Of a DNA stretch of 64,000 nucleotides, positions 28,630 to 36,921 are shown one piece after another. Location of the stretch: contig NZ_CCEJ010000004.1 of NCBI RefSeq assembly GCF_000750955.1, positions 124,001 through 188,000 of the forward strand, read 5' to 3'. The notes below the pieces were generated by a model. The model was not told the origin of the DNA. It searched no databases and was given only the letters and a program-made list of their open reading frames with translations. Position numbers and translations under genes: made by a program. This DNA is from Criblamydia sequanensis CRIB-18. Lineage in GTDB: Bacteria; Chlamydiota; Chlamydiia; Chlamydiales; Criblamydiaceae. How positions within the stretch are numbered: the first letter of the stretch is position 1; the number at the start of each line of letters is the position of its first letter.

Positions 28630-29853
28630 CTAAGGGATAGGTTCTTGCCAATTAAAGTCCCAGACTCGAAGGGTTTGATCAAGAGAACCGCTTATGATTG
28701 TGCCATTTTCAGCTTTTAAATAGATGATTTGTGAGGTATGTCCCATTAGTTCATTTATCATTAAGCCCGAGGCTTTGCCCCAAATTTTGATGTTATTATC
28801 CAAAGAACCGCTAATGATCTTATCGTTAAAAACCGCAAGCGAAGAGATAGATCTTTTATGCCCCACTAGTTTGTGAAGAGGAGATCCTGATTCCCTATCC
28901 CAAATGCGAATCGTTTGATCCCTTGAGCCGCTATAGATTGCATCCCGCTCGACTTGGAGGCAAGTAATCATGCTCGTATGGCCTTTTAGCTCTTTAATTA
29001 ACAACCCCGTTTCAGCATCCCAAACTCTTAAAGTATCATCCAGACAACCGCTGTAGATTTTATTCTCAAAAACTTTTAGACAACTTATAAGGGTGTGCTG
29101 ATTTATTCGCTTTAGCTCCTTTCCTGTCGCCCTATCCCAAATGCGAATCGTTTGATCCCAAGAAGCGCTGTAAATTTTATCCCCTTCAATTTCAAGTGCG
29201 GAGACTTGATAACGATGCCCTTCTAATCTCATAATTTCTTCGCCGGAATCCTCATTGAGAACATAAATGCCGCCGCCTAATGATCCGCAAAAGATGTTTT
29301 GATCTAAAGTTTGTATGCAAAGTCCTTCGATAGGAACATTCTCAAACGTATGATGACTTAAAACTTTCAATTGATTATCGCAAATGTATATAGCTTTATC
29401 GCTTGATGCAAAATAGATTTTTTGATCTTTGATATTCATAGCATTCATTTTTGCCGGGAATGGGAAAACTTTTCCGCTTGGTAAACACTTCTCTGATCCC
29501 ATTCTCAAATCAGATATAAGATTTTTTAGAAAAAATGCAGATTCATCAATTCTAGCCCTCTTAGCTTTTGTTAAATCCTCTAAACAGCTCTCTGAATAAA
29601 CATTAGCGGTATCTTTTAACGTTTTAAAAAAAATACCCCTTAAAAGCAACGCATCGGAAGAGAGGCGTCTCCATCTTCTTGAGACAGGTTTTGCAAGACT
29701 GCAAACGGATAAAAAATCTAAATGGCTCAGAATAGTGAGAAGAAGTTCGTCAGGAAGAAAAGCCGTTGGATCCAAGTTTGAGGAAGATGCTGAATCTTGC
29801 ATTGGAGAACAAAAGAGCTTTTCACTCACACTATTTTCAAACATAAAACTCAT
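28630..29853 (-). CDS. F-box/WD40-repeat protein (paralogue 3), predicted host-directed
   Basis: 407 residues from the ATG at 29853; a GTG directly before it could also serve. The F-box is at about residues 32-70 (LPDELLLTILSHLDFLSV, SRRWRRLSSD), the linker carries AKRARIDES, and a seven-bladed propeller follows (SWDQTIRIWDRATGKEL, CLDDTLRVWDAETG, SRDQTIRIWDRESG, SLDNNIKIWGKASG, SLDQTLRVWDF). These are the cleanest WD motifs of the cluster. Two blades share a 30-base identical DNA stretch, a sign of recent blade duplication. A TTGTTA-17-TATAAT promoter lies just upstream, which makes this the first gene of a pair. Confidence 0.92.
   Translation of the reverse strand: MSFMFENSVSEKLFCSPMQDSASSSNLDPTAFLPDELLLTILSHLDFLSVCSLAKPVSRRWRRLSSDALLLRGIFFKTLKDTANVYSESCLEDLTKAKRARIDESAFFLKNLISDLRMGSEKCLPSGKVFPFPAKMNAMNIKDQKIYFASSDKAIYICDNQLKVLSHHTFENVPIEGLCIQTLDQNIFCGSLGGGIYVLNEDSGEEIMRLEGHRYQVSALEIEGDKIYSASWDQTIRIWDRATGKELKRINQHTLISCLKVFENKIYSGCLDDTLRVWDAETGLLIKELKGHTSMITCLQVERDAIYSGSRDQTIRIWDRESGSPLHKLVGHKRSISSLAVFNDKIISGSLDNNIKIWGKASGLMINELMGHTSQIIYLKAENGTIISGSLDQTLRVWDFNWQEPIP
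28893..28922. repeat. 30-bp direct repeat, copy 1 (WD40 blade DNA)
   Basis: Identical over 30 bases to 29130-29159 in the same gene. It encodes the core D-Q-T-I-R-I-W-D-R of a blade. The copies are 237 bases apart, 79 codons or about two blades. Confidence 0.85.
29130..29159. repeat. 30-bp direct repeat, copy 2 (WD40 blade DNA)
   Basis: Second copy of the repeat at 28893-28922; flanks differ on both sides. It suggests blade duplication or conversion recent enough to leave DNA identity. Confidence 0.85.
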
Positions 29854-29875
29854 CACTTAAGCTTAAGAGTGAAGG

Positions 29876-29904
29876 ATTATAAGTCTAAAAAATAGAAATA
29901 ACAA
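29876..29904 (-). promoter_or_regulatory. Promoter of F-box/WD40 pair 3-4
   Basis: TTGTTA, a 17-base spacer and a perfect TATAAT on the minus strand, about 22 bases before the start of the gene at 29853. The leader would be very short. The -35 and spacer length match the promoter at 32763-32791. Confidence 0.65.
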
Positions 29905-30141
29905 CTTATTTGAAAATTTTGAAATCAAGCTTGCTAACAAATGAAAGCCACAAAATGCTATAGCATGCTTAGAAAATGCTCTTTTGAAAAAAAAGATCTA
30001 CTTAATAGAAGTTACTTTAAATTAAAGCCTATTAAAATTTGGATAAGAGAAACGCATTAAAAGAGCTATTTAATTATCCTAGTCTTCGTAAAACGGGCTT
30101 CAAGAACTTGTGCCATTCAAGATCATCTTCCTCAAAATATT

Positions 30142-31395
30142 CTAAATAAATTCCCAAACCCAAAGAATCCCATCGTTATATTCTGCATAAATTTTTCCTC
30201 TGTAGATATGAATAGAAACAAAAAATTCAGAGCCCGGCCTACGGCCGTCCAATCTTTTAAGCATCTCCCCTGATTCTGCATCCCAAATCCTTATGGTTTT
30301 ATCGCGAGAAGCGCTAATGATTTTACCATCAAGAACTTGCAAATAAATAACATTGGACTCATGCCCTTCCAGTTCTTTGATCTGGTTTCCCGATTTTGAT
30401 TCCCAAATTCTAATTTTGCCGTCGCAACAACCAATATAAATTTTGCCATTCAATATCCGGATGGATGAAATTCCATTTTTTGGCCCCACTAATTTTTTTA
30501 ATAATTCTCCGGATTCACTATTCCAGATGTGAATTACATGAGTAGAGGTGAAGCTATAGATAATGCCATCTGCAACTTCAAGACATTTAATATAATTAAG
30601 GTGTCCTTCCAATTCCTGTAAAACTTTACCCGACTCCATATCCCAAATTAAAATTTTGTTGTCGTAGCCGCCGCTATATGCTTTTCCATTAGCAACCTGC
30701 AAACAGGACACACTATTTTTGTGGCCTTCTAACACCTTAACTGCACTTCCCGATTCTTTATCCCAAACACGAATAGTATTATCCCAGGAGCCGCTGTAGA
30801 TATATTTTAGATCTACTTGTAGGCAGGATACCCTATTATTATGACCTTCAAGTCTCATGATCCTCTTTCCGGAATCCCTATCCCAAACCTGAATGGTGTT
30901 ATCATGTGCGCTGCTATAAATTAGATCTTCTCTGATTTTCATGCATTCAATAGCCCAAGAACTTGGTTGGAATTCCTCTAAATTAAGAACCGCCCATGTT
31001 GGTTGAAACTTTTTAGAACGCATGTAAAGATCGCCTCTTATTTCATAAAAAAAATATTCCGTATCATCTATTTTACTTCTCTTGCTTGTAGATGATCTTG
31101 CAAGGGCGTTTCTTTCCAAGCATTCTTGCTCGTGAGTTTTAGCGGAATCTTCCAAGCTTCTAAAAAAGCAGAGTTTTAAAAGAGCCTTATCATAGCTTAA
31201 TCTTTTCCAACGTCTACATGTAAGGCCTGTTTTTAAGTGAAGTGATAAAAAATCGAGGTAGGATAGAATGTTTAGAACAATTTCATCCGGAAGATTAGCG
31301 GTTGCCGTTTCACCACATTCCGATAATTCTCTTAAATCTTCTATTTCGGAAAAAGGTGCAAAATGTCTTTCAGTTTTATTAACAGAACTTAACAT
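30142..31395 (-). CDS. F-box/WD40-repeat protein (paralogue 2), predicted host-directed
   Basis: 417 residues. The F-box is at about residues 33-71 (LPDEIVLNILSYLDFLSL, CRRWKRLSYD), the linker contains TSKRSKIDDTE, and seven WD40 blades can be read in order (HDNTIQVWDRDSG, SWDNTIRVWDKESG, GYDNKILIWDMESG, THVIHIWNSESG, CDGKIRIWESKSG, SRDKTIRIWDAESG, YNDGILWVWEF). As in its sisters, the blades end in LxGHxxxVxxLQV and restart with KIYSGS. The start is 25 bases after the end of paralogue 1, so the two form an operon. Effector-like role inferred from domain content. Confidence 0.92.
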   Translation of the reverse strand: MLSSVNKTERHFAPFSEIEDLRELSECGETATANLPDEIVLNILSYLDFLSLHLKTGLTCRRWKRLSYDKALLKLCFFRSLEDSAKTHEQECLERNALARSSTSKRSKIDDTEYFFYEIRGDLYMRSKKFQPTWAVLNLEEFQPSSWAIECMKIREDLIYSSAHDNTIQVWDRDSGKRIMRLEGHNNRVSCLQVDLKYIYSGSWDNTIRVWDKESGSAVKVLEGHKNSVSCLQVANGKAYSGGYDNKILIWDMESGKVLQELEGHLNYIKCLEVADGIIYSFTSTHVIHIWNSESGELLKKLVGPKNGISSIRILNGKIYIGCCDGKIRIWESKSGNQIKELEGHESNVIYLQVLDGKIISASRDKTIRIWDAESGEMLKRLDGRRPGSEFFVSIHIYRGKIYAEYNDGILWVWEFI

Positions 31396-31420
31396 AAAAA
31401 ATTATTCCAATCCTTCTGAT

Positions 31421-32659
31421 TCAAGGAGCATTAAAATCCCAAATTAAAATCTTATTATCGTTAAAACCTGCATAGATCCTTCCTTCTATAATTTGGAGTG
31501 AAATAAGAAAGAAAAATTCGACACTTACTTTTAATACTTTTATTTCCTCTCCTGTTTCTTCATCCCAAATTCTTATGGTTCTATCTTTAGAGCCGCTAAT
31601 AATTTTCCCATTATAAAGATTTAAAAAGCTCACATGATTATTATGCCCATTTAAGAGTGTAAGCCTATTTCCTAAATTTTTATCTAAAACACTTAAAAAA
31701 CCGTTTTTATAACCGACGATGATTTTATTTGACGTAGCAAGAATACTAGAAGCGCTTACATCAAAATCTTTAAATATTTTAGGCTCTACCTCTGATTCAG
31801 AGTCAAAAATTCCTATAGTTCCATCATGAAATCCAACGTACACCTTTTTATCAAAAACTTGCATGCAGGTGATGCTGCAGTTATTTTCAAATTTCTTAAG
31901 TTCGATTCCAGACTCTAAATCCCAAACTCGAAGAGTGCCATCGTAGGACCCACTATAAATTTTTTCGCACTCTACTTGAAGGCAGCTCGGAGAACCTGTT
32001 TGCTCGATTAGTTGTTTTAGTTCTTTTCCGGACTTTCTATCCCAAATTCTTAAAGTCTCATCAAAAGAACCGCTGATAATTTTTTCATCCGTTGCTTTTA
32101 TTACGCTCACACCACAAAGATGGCCGCACAATTTTTGCTTTAATTTACCTGAACTAATTTCCCAAATTCGTATGGATTTACCGGCAGATCCAGTTAGTAT
32201 TTCATCCCCTTCAATACACATGGATATCATACCAAAGACGTCTGCGTCTTCAGAGTGCAATTTTAAAACTTGAGGGCATGGAATGAACTGAGGGGCTTTA
32301 AGCCTAAAATCCGCTTTTAGAATCTTTATAAAAAAATCAGTGTCATCGATTTTTGCTCTTTTATTGTGAGTTAGTCTTGAAGCTTCTTTTCTTTTTTGAA
32401 CTTCTTCTAAATAGCTATGAGCTGAATCATTTAATGCGGTAAAAAAACAATTTTTTATAACATCCCGATCCATACTTAATTCACGCCATCTTCTGCAAAC
32501 TGATTTTGCGGCCTTGCAAAGCGTTAGAAAGTCAAGATGAATCAAAATAAATTGAAGAAGTTCATCGGGAAGAAGCGCTGTTAGGGTTCCGGTGAATTCT
32601 TCTTCCAAAAGAGGTAGAGCGGGAGGCCTGAAGGCTTCGGAAATTTTATTTTCACCCAT
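31421..32659 (-). CDS. F-box/WD40-repeat protein (paralogue 1, head of cluster)
   Basis: 412 residues. The F-box lies at about residues 28-66 (LLPDELLQFILIHLDFLTL, CRRWRELSMD). The linker has HNKRAKIDDTDF, then a propeller of about seven blades (SFDETLRIWDRKSGKEL, SYDGTLRVWDLESG, HDGTIGIFDSES, SKDRTIRIWDEETGEE). The fourth and fifth blades are worn and have lost the W-D pair (FLSVLDKNLGN). It is first in the array and sits behind a good promoter that has a run of 10 G upstream. It would act as a substrate receptor for a host SCF ligase if delivered into the host; no secretion signal can be judged by eye. Confidence 0.92.
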   Translation of the reverse strand: MGENKISEAFRPPALPLLEEEFTGTLTALLPDELLQFILIHLDFLTLCKAAKSVCRRWRELSMDRDVIKNCFFTALNDSAHSYLEEVQKRKEASRLTHNKRAKIDDTDFFIKILKADFRLKAPQFIPCPQVLKLHSEDADVFGMISMCIEGDEILTGSAGKSIRIWEISSGKLKQKLCGHLCGVSVIKATDEKIISGSFDETLRIWDRKSGKELKQLIEQTGSPSCLQVECEKIYSGSYDGTLRVWDLESGIELKKFENNCSITCMQVFDKKVYVGFHDGTIGIFDSESEVEPKIFKDFDVSASSILATSNKIIVGYKNGFLSVLDKNLGNRLTLLNGHNNHVSFLNLYNGKIISGSKDRTIRIWDEETGEEIKVLKVSVEFFFLISLQIIEGRIYAGFNDNKILIWDFNAP

Positions 32660-32762
32660 ATGAACTACTTGATTAAAACGAGAAGAATTTGAAAGTGCTC
32701 GACCAACATAAATCTATCCTTAATGACCATAGAAAAAGCCAATTTTTTTTTAAAAACATACG

Positions 32763-32791
32763 ATTATAAGCATACTCCGAGATAGCAACAA
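32763..32791 (-). promoter_or_regulatory. Promoter of F-box/WD40 pair 1-2
   Basis: TTGTTG, a 17-base spacer and a perfect TATAAT on the minus strand, about 104 bases before the ATG at 32659. A run of 10 G (plus strand) ends 26 bases upstream of the -35. Confidence 0.7.
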
Positions 32792-32817
32792 AGTGTAATT
32801 TAGAAATTTATCGAGTT

Positions 32818-32827
32818 GGGGGGGGGG
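32818..32827. repeat. Poly-G run of 10
   Basis: Ten consecutive G in AT-rich intergenic DNA, 26 bases upstream of the -35 of the F-box/WD40 promoter. Poly-G tracts vary in length by slipped-strand mispairing in Chlamydiae (for example in pmp genes) and many other bacteria. The 32660-32989 gap otherwise holds the promoter and a hairpin at 32957. Confidence 0.9.
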
Positions 32828-32956
32828 TTTAAAACCTGGATTCTGACCTTATCTATGGGTCGAAAAGTATCCAAGCTTCCATAAGAAGTGGAAAGGATGG
32901 CAATTATCGCCTATCAGATAAAGGCTTAGGAAGAACATTTATCACGGGTTTAAGGA

Positions 32957-32981
32957 TAGCCCGACAGGTATAGCCGGGCTA
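32957..32981. terminator. Possible terminator hairpin after the aldolase gene
   Basis: Seven-base arms TAGCCCG and CGGGCTA with an 11-base loop, just past the stop of the minus-strand aldolase gene. No T-run follows, so this is a weak call. Confidence 0.4.
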
Positions 32982-32989
32982 GAAAGATT

Positions 32990-34090
32990 TTACGCAAGTG
33001 TAATTTCTTTATTTAAATAGACATCCTGAATCGCATTAAACAGTTTAACACCTTCCTTAAATGGCTTTTGGAAGGTTTTTCTGCCGCTGATTATACCGAT
33101 ACCTCCGGCCCTTTTATTAATGACAGCTGTTTTCACAGCATCTTCCAAGTCATTTTTACCGGCTTCTCCGCCGGAATTTATTAGGCCTACTCTTGAGCTG
33201 TTAATAACCTGATAGCGGCAATAGTCGATCGGGTTATCGTCAATATCGCAAAGATCCGAATACATTTTCTCAGACCACTTGCCATAACCTTTGTTATGTT
33301 GATTCATCGCTTTATAGCCTCCGTTTAGAGTGGGCAGCTTTTGCTTTACGATATCGGCACCAAGGGTCATTCCAAGGTAATTTGCTTGTGCCGTCAAATC
33401 AGCGCTTGTATGATAGTCAACCCCATCGAACTTAAAGGCTGGGTTTCTTAAGTAACACCAGAGGATAGTTGCCATGCCAAGATCGTGAGCCTGAGCAAAC
33501 GCTTGACTGATTTCTTGAATTTGTCGATGGCTTTCAAGAGACCCGAAGTACACGGTGGCACCGACTGCAATAGCGCCCATATCATAGGCTTGTTTTACAC
33601 TTGCAAAAAGGATTTGATCATAGCTATTAGGATAGGAAAGAAGCTCATTATGATTAATCTTCAATACGTATGGAATCTTATGGGCATACTTTCTTGCCGT
33701 TAACCCTAGAACTCCAAGAGTTGAAGCCACGGCGTTGCATCCGCCTTCTATGGCCAGCCTAATGATATTTTCAGGGTCGAAATACTCGGGATTTGGAACA
33801 AAAGTGGCTCCTGCCGAATGTTCAACCCCTTGATCCACAGGAAGGATGGAGAGATAGCCGGTTTCCGCAAGTCTTCCATGATTAAATAGGGCTTCAAGAC
33901 TTCTAAGCACCCGATTAGGCCGATCGCTTTCTTTAAAAATGCGATCCACCCAATCTTTTCCGGGCTTTATAATTCTATCTTTCGGAATCTTTGTACATGT
34001 GTAGTCCAAAAGTTCCGATGCCTCATTTCCTAAAATAGAAATGATATCTTCATAGGTAAAGGATGACTTTTTTTCGTTTAATAGAACCAT
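32990..34090 (-). CDS. fbaB: Fructose-bisphosphate aldolase, class I (DhnA/FbaB type)
   Basis: 366 residues. Cleaves fructose-1,6-bisphosphate to dihydroxyacetone phosphate and glyceraldehyde-3-phosphate through a Schiff-base lysine, in glycolysis and gluconeogenesis. Long blocks match E. coli Fba[69 protein letters not shown] and [17 protein letters not shown]. The length matches the family. Chlamydiae use this bacterial/archaeal type of class I enzyme. GAGG lies five bases before the ATG. It stands alone, divergent from the putP-like gene. Confidence 0.95.
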   Translation of the reverse strand: MVLLNEKKSSFTYEDIISILGNEASELLDYTCTKIPKDRIIKPGKDWVDRIFKESDRPNRVLRSLEALFNHGRLAETGYLSILPVDQGVEHSAGATFVPNPEYFDPENIIRLAIEGGCNAVASTLGVLGLTARKYAHKIPYVLKINHNELLSYPNSYDQILFASVKQAYDMGAIAVGATVYFGSLESHRQIQEISQAFAQAHDLGMATILWCYLRNPAFKFDGVDYHTSADLTAQANYLGMTLGADIVKQKLPTLNGGYKAMNQHNKGYGKWSEKMYSDLCDIDDNPIDYCRYQVINSSRVGLINSGGEAGKNDLEDAVKTAVINKRAGGIGIISGRKTFQKPFKEGVKLFNAIQDVYLNKEITLA

Positions 34091-34216
34091 AAAACCTCGA
34101 GCTCAAAAATTGCAAAACTGGATTTATTTTTGTTGAAAGCCTTTTTTTTTGCCAGTACGGTTTCTAAGAGCGATTATATTAAATAAATTTATTTATATAT
34201 AAATTAATTTCTAATC

Positions 34217-34245
34217 TTGACATTTTGCTTATTTTAAGGTACTCT
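34217..34245 (+). promoter_or_regulatory. Promoter of the Na+/solute symporter gene
   Basis: Perfect TTGACA, a 17-base spacer and TACTCT, 108 bases before the ATG at 34354. One of the best -35 boxes in the window. Confidence 0.6.
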
Positions 34246-34353
34246 AGCAGGAATTTCTTTAAACTAAAAAATAAGTTTTTAGCTTAAAAATAAAATTATT
34301 TCTTTACACGTCGCAAATTAAAATTTGTTTTCAAAACTTTATAGTGTTTTTTC

Positions 34354-35805
34354 ATGAATATTCAATTAATCATCGCCTTTTTTGCCTATTTTTTTGTTCT
34401 CCTTCTCATCGGCCTTGCGAGCCTAAGAAGACAAAAATCGGCTGATGACTACATCATTGGAAATCGCTCTTTAAGTTATTGGATGACTGCATTCTCAGCT
34501 CACGCAAGTGATATGAGCGCCTGGCTTTTTATGGCTTTTCCGGCCGCAATTTACACCTTTGGCCTATCTCAACTTTGGATCGCTATCGGTCTATTGATAG
34601 GCATGTTCCTAAATTGGCAATTTGTCGCAGAAAAATTAAGAAGAAACACAGAAACTTACGAAAGCAACACTCTTTCGACTTTTCTTGAACGCCGTTTTAA
34701 TGATAAAAGCGGTGTCATCCGAGTATTAACTGCCTGCATGATTTTATTTTTCCTAACTTGCTATCTGTCCGCCGGCCTTATCGCCATGGGAAGCTTGCTT
34801 GAATCTCTTTTTGGTATAAACTACTACCTCTCTCTTGCGATTGCCATGTTTGTTGCAGCCTCTTATACAACTATCGGCGGTTACTACACCATCGCAAGAG
34901 TAGATCAGTTTCAAGCGCTCTTTTTACTCTTAATGATTATCTTAGTTCCGGCAACCGCCTATTTCAGCATGCCGAATGCCCTTGAAACTATTGTTTCACA
35001 AGCTAAAATTAAAGAAGCTTCCCTTAGCCTTTTTTCTGATTTCTCTTTCCAATCGTTTAGATCCACTCTTTTTTTGATTTTAGGCTGGGGGCTTGGGTAC
35101 TTCGGACAGCCTCATATCATTACAAAATTTATGGGAATTAAGAGTCCGGATGAGATTAAAAAAGCGAAATATGTGGGAATGACCTGGCAGATTTTAGCTC
35201 TTTCAGCCGCAGCTTTTGTAGGTTTTGTGGGCATTGGATTCTTCAGCGAAAATCCTTTAAAAAATGGGGAACTGGTTTTTATCGAGATGGTGAAGACGCT
35301 TTTTAACCCGCTTTTCGGCGGTTTCATTTTATGCGGATTAATTGCTGCAAATATTTCAACTATGGATTCTCAAATTTTAGTTTGCGGTTCAGTGATCAGC
35401 GAGGATTTTTGGAGATGTCTCTTTAAGAAACACGCTAGCGACAAAGAACTTCTCTTGATTTCAAGAGTTGGGGTATTATTGACCTCCCTTGTTTCTCTTT
35501 TAATCGCTTTTTACAAGAGCTCCACCGTGCTTGAAGCGGTTTTATATGCCTGGTCCGGTCTTGGCGCAGCTTTTGGCCCGACGATTATCATGTCTCTCTA
35601 TGACAAAAAAGCTAATAGAAACGGCGCCATTGCGGGTATTTTTGTCGGCGGTTTTATTGCGGCTTTTTGGGATATTCTTAACCCTCACCTTGCAAGCTAC
35701 CCGATCCCTGCCATGATTCCCGGATTTTTCTTGGGACTTTTGACAGTTTATAGTGTTTCAAGATTAGCACCGGAAAGAGCCGCTGTTGACACTTTAAGTT
35801 TTTAG
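34354..35805 (+). CDS. putP: Sodium/solute symporter, PutP-like (SSS family)
   Basis: 483 residues with about 13 membrane spans, the standard size of the SSS family. The N-terminal pattern KSADDYIIGNRSLSYWMTAFSAHASDMSAWLFM matches Na+/proline symporters, as do WGLGYFGQPHIITKFMGIKS and ANISTMDSQILVCGSVISEDFWR, regions that bind Na+ and substrate. It moves proline or a related solute inward with Na+ across the inner membrane; the substrate is inferred from similarity to PutP. Convergent with acpP. Confidence 0.88.
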   Translation: MNIQLIIAFFAYFFVLLLIGLASLRRQKSADDYIIGNRSLSYWMTAFSAHASDMSAWLFMAFPAAIYTFGLSQLWIAIGLLIGMFLNWQFVAEKLRRNTETYESNTLSTFLERRFNDKSGVIRVLTACMILFFLTCYLSAGLIAMGSLLESLFGINYYLSLAIAMFVAASYTTIGGYYTIARVDQFQALFLLLMIILVPATAYFSMPNALETIVSQAKIKEASLSLFSDFSFQSFRSTLFLILGWGLGYFGQPHIITKFMGIKSPDEIKKAKYVGMTWQILALSAAAFVGFVGIGFFSENPLKNGELVFIEMVKTLFNPLFGGFILCGLIAANISTMDSQILVCGSVISEDFWRCLFKKHASDKELLLISRVGVLLTSLVSLLIAFYKSSTVLEAVLYAWSGLGAAFGPTIIMSLYDKKANRNGAIAGIFVGGFIAAFWDILNPHLASYPIPAMIPGFFLGLLTVYSVSRLAPERAAVDTLSF

Positions 35806-35849
35806 GGAAGGAAAGAGGATAGCCTGAGTAAGCTACCCCCTCTTGGAAC

Positions 35850-36086
35850 TTAGGCTCGATGCTTTTCAATGTAGTTGATTGCATCGCCAACTGTTTTAAG
35901 CTTTTCAGCAGCTTCTTGCGGAATTTCGCATCCGAATCTTTCTTCCAGTGTCATGATAAGTTCTGTCAAATCAAGGGAATCTGCATTCAAATCTTCCACA
36001 AATGACTTTTCACGAGTAATTTCTTCTTTATCAACGCCAAGCTGCTCGACAATGATTTCAATCACTTCTTGTTCAGTTGTTGCCAT
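35850..36086 (-). CDS. acpP: Acyl carrier protein
   Basis: 78 residues, acidic, helical, the normal ACP size. It carries the growing acyl chain on a phosphopantetheine attached at Ser37 in [12 protein letters not shown]. The holo-ACP synthase that attaches this group is encoded at 62064. Last gene of the fabH-fabD-fabG-acpP run, 64 bases after fabG; the larger gap may hold its own ribosome site and promoter, as the protein is needed in excess. Confidence 0.97.
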   Translation of the reverse strand: MATTEQEVIEIIVEQLGVDKEEITREKSFVEDLNADSLDLTELIMTLEERFGCEIPQEAAEKLKTVGDAINYIEKHRA

Positions 36087-36150
36087 ATTACTTTACCTCT
36101 TTGTTTGGAAAAAATTTGTATCCGAATTTGATCGGATGAATTATTGAAAC

Positions 36151-36903
36151 CTAAAGGGTCATTCCCCCATCCACTATAAACACTTGGCCTGTTATGTAAT
36201 TTGAAAGATCAGAGGCCAAGAAAAGAACCATATTCGCAATGTCTTCAGGCTTTCCCATTCGATTTAAAGGAATATCGTCCATAACACTTTTCCTTTTCTC
36301 TTCAGGCAAGCTTTGGGTCATCTCCGTTTCAATATAACCCGGAGCGACGCAATTCGCCATGATATTTCGGGAAGCCAATTCCTTAGCTAGAGATTTAGTA
36401 AAGCCTATCATGGCAGCTTTTGAAGCAGCATAATTAGTTTGTCCGGGATTTCCGCTAACTCCAACTACAGAGCTAATATTTATAATTTTCCCATACCTTG
36501 ACTTCATCATGGAACGAATAAGCGCTTGGCAAAGATTGTAGCAGGACTTCATATTTATATCCATGACGAGGTCCCAATCTTCTTCAGGCATCCTAAGCAA
36601 GAGCTGATCTTTTGTAATGCCGGCATTATTAACTAATATTTCAATTGAGCCTGCCAACTCAAACGCTTTTTTAACCGCTTCCTCAACTTCCGCTTTCTTT
36701 GAGACATCGACTTGAAAAAAATAAGCTTTAGCACCTAATTTCGAAGCCTCTTCAAATTCTTTTTTGGCGTGCTCGCCCTTCTCCTTATTGGTTCCAAAGA
36801 AGATAACATTGGCACCCTGATCAATAAATGCTCTTGAAATGGCTTTGCCGATCCCGGACCCACCTCCTGTCACAAGCGCTGTCTTTCCTTTTAAATTCCA
36901 CAT
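36151..36903 (-). CDS. fabG: 3-oxoacyl-[acyl-carrier-protein] reductase
   Basis: 250 residues, classical short-chain dehydrogenase. Reduces beta-ketoacyl-ACP with NADPH in fatty-acid elongation. Motifs: TGGGSGIGKAIS (cofactor loop), LVNNAGIT, catalytic Ser in NISSVVGVSG, YAASKAAMIGF (Tyr and Lys) and the C-terminal SNYITGQVFIVDGGMTL. Lies 18 bases after fabD in the fab operon. Confidence 0.96.
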   Translation of the reverse strand: MWNLKGKTALVTGGGSGIGKAISRAFIDQGANVIFFGTNKEKGEHAKKEFEEASKLGAKAYFFQVDVSKKAEVEEAVKKAFELAGSIEILVNNAGITKDQLLLRMPEEDWDLVMDINMKSCYNLCQALIRSMMKSRYGKIINISSVVGVSGNPGQTNYAASKAAMIGFTKSLAKELASRNIMANCVAPGYIETEMTQSLPEEKRKSVMDDIPLNRMGKPEDIANMVLFLASDLSNYITGQVFIVDGGMTL

Positions 36904-36921
36904 ACTGATGATCCAAAAAAA

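Noticed and set aside
25879-32659. Regular repeats of about 120 bases that could suggest a CRISPR or satellite array
   Set aside because: The period is that of WD40 blades in coding frames; there are no identical direct repeats with unique spacers and no cas genes.
35806-35849. Possible terminator between putP-like gene and acpP
   Set aside because: The arms (GAGG-TAGC with GCTA-CCTC) pair only with bulges and there is no T-run; too weak to list.
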